DNA of 64,000 nucleotides from assembly GCA_027579435.1 (NCBI GenBank), contig JANBPK010000038.1, positions 1 to 64,000 of the forward strand, written 5' to 3'. The number at the start of each line of letters is the position of its first letter. The stretch's first letter is position 1. Source of the DNA: Candolleomyces eurysporus. Lineage: Eukaryota; Basidiomycota; Agaricomycetes; Agaricales; Psathyrellaceae. The notes under the pieces were generated by a model. It was given only the letters and a program-made list of their open reading frames with translations, was not told the DNA's origin and made no database searches. This document shows positions 60,291 to 64,000 of this stretch, in pieces. The position numbers were made by a program, and so were the translations under genes.

Positions 60291-60649
60291 GCAGTATACA
60301 TGTATTTAGCATCGTTTCTAGTAAGAGAAAAAAAAAAAAATACTGTAGTCGCCTCCTCACTGGCCTCCTCCCTCCAACACACCACCTTTCCCTTCAACTT
60401 GGTCAGCACTTGCACGAATTGCTTGACGTTGGCGACGCTCAATTCGAGTTTTTAGTGAAACCTCAAGTCCTGCCCGACTGCTATGTCTTGATTAACAAGA
60501 GTCTATCGATGTTGGTAGACTTTGTCATTTGGGATGATAGATAGGCGTCGGAACTGTTGCCAGATGGCGCGTCCTTGCCAGATAATGCCTATTATTTTCT
60601 ATCAAGTATTGAATAGCTACCGTCCAGTGCAGACAGCCGCTCTTCGCCG

Positions 60650-60890
60650 GGCGTGAAGGGGCGGCGGGACCGCCGCCCTGTATCGAAGGCCAACCAGTGG
60701 CCGAAATTTATCCAAACTGAGAACAGGCCTCCGCCAGGCAACCGGTTTTTATCCAGACTTTGGACACGGCATGTCCTCAATTTCGGGTGGTTTTTATCCG
60801 GATTGTGTGAAAGGGGTGGCCATTTTTGGCCAATTTTTATCCAACACTGCAGTGGCATTTTAGGTGGTTGTCGGGGGTCCTGGTAGCGGG
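60650..60890 (+). repeat. Interspersed repeat copy 2 with TTTTTATCC motifs
   Basis: TTTATCC-type motifs near 60706, 60748, 60795 and 60836. The end at about 60850-60886 is the reverse complement of the CCAGGACCCCCGACAACC end of copy 1, with about 36 bp similar. Non-coding. Confidence 0.6.
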
Positions 60891-63018
60891 AATTGACCCT
60901 GTCGAGATCCGGTGTGCGTCTCTGCTCTCTTAGACACTCCATCGCTTGCAGGTCTCGCGTCGTCCAAGATCTCTCACCCCTGTTTTGAACGAAATTCGGC
61001 GCATCAAGAACGTCCCAAGCGCCCTCGACCTCGCGTTCAAAGCGCACGATAAAGGAGGTTCCGCCACTGATGTGGAAGTTCGTGATGAAAGCTGCTGGTT
61101 CAGGGATGTGCACCTGGGATGGGATACCGAGTAACCCGCAGTGCAGCAGATCTTTGGGCAGTCTTGCGGTACGGAGTAGGATCCAAGCTGAGCATAGGAT
61201 ATCCAATGCTAGACTGGCGAGTATTGGGTACAGTGATGTTATGATCGATAATCGGACGGGAGGGGCAGTCGAGCAGTCAGTTTTGCTCAAGGCTGTTTTT
61301 TAGCGCAGGTCCGAGTTCCGAAGCCTTTTCTGCATTGCCCCCAGCAGAAGGAAGAGGAGGATAGGAGTGGATTAAACCTGGTCTGTACGCCCAGGGGCAG
61401 CTGACTGTTAGGGCTGGCAAAGATGCTGGTATCATTACGTATGTGCGTACCTTCTGACCCCCATTCTAATTGAGGATCTTTTGCTGACAACCGATTGGTT
61501 CAGTGGAATAGGTCGACCAGTGATCACGTCTTTATTGTCCGAGAAATTGCGCAAGCCCGTCGAGATTATTGGATCTGATGCTCGCCATTATGACTGTACG
61601 GCTTNCCCCCCCTGGCCAACGAATTCGACAACGTGACTGATGGGGAAACGACAGACGAGTCCCTGAGCTTCCTCTTGTCATTCCTTGTTACGCCCCTGAC
61701 ACCAGGTGTAAGCATAAGCATCGCGTCTGTACATGTCCCTCCTGACACTACTTCACATACTCATAGACACTCGCTTCAGTCCGCATCTTGCATGCTGGTA
61801 AACGTTGCCGAAAGCTTTGTTGATGGTGCACGTGTGACATTGTCAATGGTTCATCCGCGTTCAAGCTCGCTCCTCTTGGTATCGTTGGGATGCTGCGGGT
61901 TCAGTTCTGACTGTTGAGTGTGTCTCGCTTGTTCGCTGGAATACTGATTTCCAACATTACGATTTACTCGATCCATGTTGCCGTCAACGAAGCCCGTTAT
62001 TTTCCCATCAACATGGAACGATTCATTATTAACTTGCTCGCTGTGAACGTGGCAAAAGTCGTCGTTCTCTGTTCCCGTTCGTTCCTATTGCTGCGCTTTG
62101 GATCAGTGCGCTGCGTCGTGCGTTTTGCCTCATCTCTTTTACTGAGATATGACCATTCAGTGACTCCTGTCCGGTTCAGTTCCGTCTGGGATAGGAGAGG
62201 GCCCCGGCGTATTCGATGCTCCCGCCTCATGATGTCAAGCATGGCATTTTCTCGTAGCCTGTCATTATTGCCTATGATTGCCTTTTCGCTTGCTGCTGTG
62301 GGTTTATGTTCTTTATTATTCTCCCTCCCCATTTCTCCCGATATGACTCTGCTTCTGGTTCATGATCAGCTCAGACTTGCAACCACCGCGAGTGAAATTT
62401 GCAACGTTGTCTACCGTAGACGGTCCGCTGCTACCTTTCCGACGACGGGTTTGTATTTAGTCGATCACTCGCTCTTCAGCTTAAACGACCGACCTTTCTG
62501 GATCGGACGAGATTCGTGTTCTTCGCCGTCATGGGAAGGATGATCAGTGTTCTATTGCGTGAGTCCCTTCCATTCATTGTCCCGCCTCCTCGGACTACCT
62601 GAAGCTTGAAGGAATGAATTAATGATGAATGACCTTGTCGCTTCATCAAGGTCACTGGGATCCTCCGCGTCATTGGCAGTAACAGACCTCTTCGCGTCCG
62701 ACTATCTTGGTAATTCCGATTCGGAAGGCGAGTGAGTAGATCAGAAGGTATTCCGGATGTCTATACTCAATGGTATTCTGGTGAGATGCTCGGATCATGA
62801 GGCAAGTGTAACAGTTACGTTGCGGGAAGGTGAGTTTCTTATTGTTATCAAATAGATTACAGCATGGTGTCATTGAGACGGGCCTTAGCTGTAAAAGGAT
62901 GCATGGGTTGCATATAAATGGCCTCAGCAAACCCAGGGTGCTTCAGCGCCCCTTTACTCGACAGCGCAAACCTCCCCCTTGTTCAACTATACCCTACCAC
63001 CCCAAGCTCACTTCAAAT
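60891..63018. other. Gene-poor region, unassigned frames
   Basis: No gene can be supported. Around 61502-61600 a short frame reads GIGRPVITSLLSEKLRKPVE and on, which looks protein-like but is cut by an N at 61605 and matches no family I recognise. The frame 61914-62543 has no domain signal. Confidence 0.3.
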
Positions 63019-63627
63019 ATGCTCGACTACAAAGGGTACAACGACCTCCTAACGATCAAGGAGGCTGACGACGCTCTTACCGATCGCGAGGAATGGTTCA
63101 AGAGAGTCGCACCATTGCTGTCACGAGAAGAACTCCGAGATAAATTCAATCTTTGCCTCGTTCACAAGCACGTCGTCCTGCAACCGGGCGAACGGATGGT
63201 CGCCACCGGACTTGTCACGCAGCCGGAGACAGTCCATTACCCCACGCCCAGCGACATCATTCCCAGCTCCTGGACCGCGACAGGGGTCCCTTTTGAGTGG
63301 AAACGTGTCAACTCTCCTAAAGAGATTATTCCTCCCCCACCGGCAGAAGTCTTCCGAGAGTTCTCGGAGATTGTAGGAGATGGAAGCGTTCTAGGATTAT
63401 CCTTGGCGCAGGACCCTGTCCCTGAAGGGCAGATTTGGTGCGAACGCGTAGACTATGGTCAACGACAGCACATCCTTGAGATGAAACCTGTTGATGGGCC
63501 TTGGGGTGACGAGGACACGAACCACCAGACCTCCTGGGCGCTCGAGCCTTCGACCGGTGAAGGAGAGCCAACCCTCGCTCTGAAATTGTCTTGCATATGC
63601 ACCAAACACCTAGGTTACGCAGACTAG
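63019..63627 (+). CDS. Hypothetical protein, 202 aa, single exon
   Basis: Family not recognised. The frame is open further upstream to 62830, but the upstream residues look like translated UTR, whereas composition becomes protein-like at MLDYKGYNDLLTIKEADDAL. The protein is acidic, with a helical N-terminal third (TIKEADDALTDREEWFKRV, SREELRDKFNLCLVHKH). A likely beta-rich part follows (VVLQPGERMVATG). The C-terminal half contains proline-rich IIPPPPAEVFREF and ends CICTKHLGYAD. No signal peptide or membrane span. Regular codon use and a compact single exon support a real gene. Confidence 0.6.
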   Translation: MLDYKGYNDLLTIKEADDALTDREEWFKRVAPLLSREELRDKFNLCLVHKHVVLQPGERMVATGLVTQPETVHYPTPSDIIPSSWTATGVPFEWKRVNSPKEIIPPPPAEVFREFSEIVGDGSVLGLSLAQDPVPEGQIWCERVDYGQRQHILEMKPVDGPWGDEDTNHQTSWALEPSTGEGEPTLALKLSCICTKHLGYAD

Positions 63628-64000
63628 CTTCTTTGTCGTATTCTTCTGTTGATTATTCAATATGAAACCGCGTCTGGCACGTTACATACCTAGCCATATT
63701 TCCCCTTCCTCCTTCCTTACGTGCTAGGGTAGCATATCAGATATGTACAGACGTTGTTGAGGTCAAAAGGCGGACAAAGTGATATCTGGTCTCTCGTTTT
63801 CGTTTTAGCTGGAATATGACTCCTCTGAATACTATGACGACGATGATTTCCTTCAGGTTTTTACGGGTCTCTACTGTTTCAAAGTACTCGGAGAGTAGGC
63901 ATGCATATCGATGTGTAATTCAAATTCTACATCATTAATTCATATGGGCAGCGACACGGCGGTAACTACTAAGGCTAAAGAGAAAGCCAGAGTATCGACA
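63628..64000. other. 3' flank, no feature seen
   Basis: 373 bp to the window end without a recognisable gene. Confidence 0.3.

Noticed and set aside
59797..60360. 187-aa minus-strand ORF as a gene
   Set aside because: Low-complexity K/R/W-rich translation of an interspersed repeat; no Met-initiated domain.
60592..61290. 232-aa minus-strand ORF as a gene
   Set aside because: Half of it is the second repeat copy; the remainder has no family signal.
61914..62543. 209-aa plus-strand ORF as a membrane protein
   Set aside because: Hydrophobic stretches come from T-rich DNA; no conserved motif and no supporting splice structure.
1..64000. CRISPR arrays, rRNA and tRNA genes
   Set aside because: No spaced identical repeats or rRNA signatures seen; I could not fold cloverleaves reliably by eye, so a tRNA could have been missed.

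Overview
The window comes from a filamentous basidiomycete, most likely an Agaricomycete. Genes are broken by many 45-80 nt GT-AG introns. Gene families include a Tnp2-type transposon remnant with DUF4218, a single-exon F-box family, an aryl-alcohol-oxidase-like GMC oxidoreductase, NACHT-ankyrin STAND proteins and a GtaA-type glutaminase. I worked out the exon models by hand from splice signals and frame continuity; database comparisons were not possible.

Layout, left to right: 1-1520 is the C-terminal part of a Tnp2/DUF4218 transposon protein. 1590-1790 is a cluster of CCTGG/CCAGG hairpins. 2207-5173 (-) is a cullin-4-type gene. 5637-7220 (-) is an intact F-box gene, followed by a decayed tandem copy of its 5' half. 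9036-11420 (+) is a secreted GMC oxidoreductase. Next comes a tandem duplication of about 7.8 kb. Each unit holds a 3' GMC segment, an OPT oligopeptide transporter (-), a divergently transcribed arrestin-like gene (+) and a serine-carboxypeptidase relic. Unit 1 is about 10927-18728 and unit 2 about 18755-26650. In unit 2 the GMC part is only a dead 3' fragment.

27734-33354 (+) and 51674-57516 (-) are two closely related NACHT-ankyrin genes in inverted orientation. They enclose about 18 kb with a second F-box relic, an intact carboxypeptidase (34379-36315, -), a GH47 alpha-mannosidase (36656-39201, -), a heterotrimeric G-protein alpha subunit (40978-42777, +), an alpha/beta hydrolase (45895-46968, +) and a membrane-anchored GtaA-like protein (47421-51326, +). 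From 57.9 to 63.0 kb the sequence is gene-poor and repeat-bearing; a conserved-looking hypothetical gene follows at 63019-63627 (+).

No biosynthetic cluster is evident. Three themes stand out. (1) A nutrient-uptake module was copied as a block: OPT peptide transporter, an arrestin-like protein with two LPRY motifs, and a secreted carboxypeptidase. (2) The NLR-like genes form an inverted repeat around a segment carrying a G-alpha gene. They differ by an insertion in the ankyrin array, and copy A has weaker or non-canonical splice donors. (3) Single N characters are scattered through the window; in the three genes they interrupt, deleting the N restores the frame, so they are assembly artefacts and not mutations.

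The best-supported models are those whose exon lengths sum to a whole number of codons: cullin 841 aa, GMC 599 aa, carboxypeptidase 496 aa, G-alpha 362 aa, alpha/beta hydrolase 278 aa, NLR-A 1766 aa and NLR-B 1838 aa.
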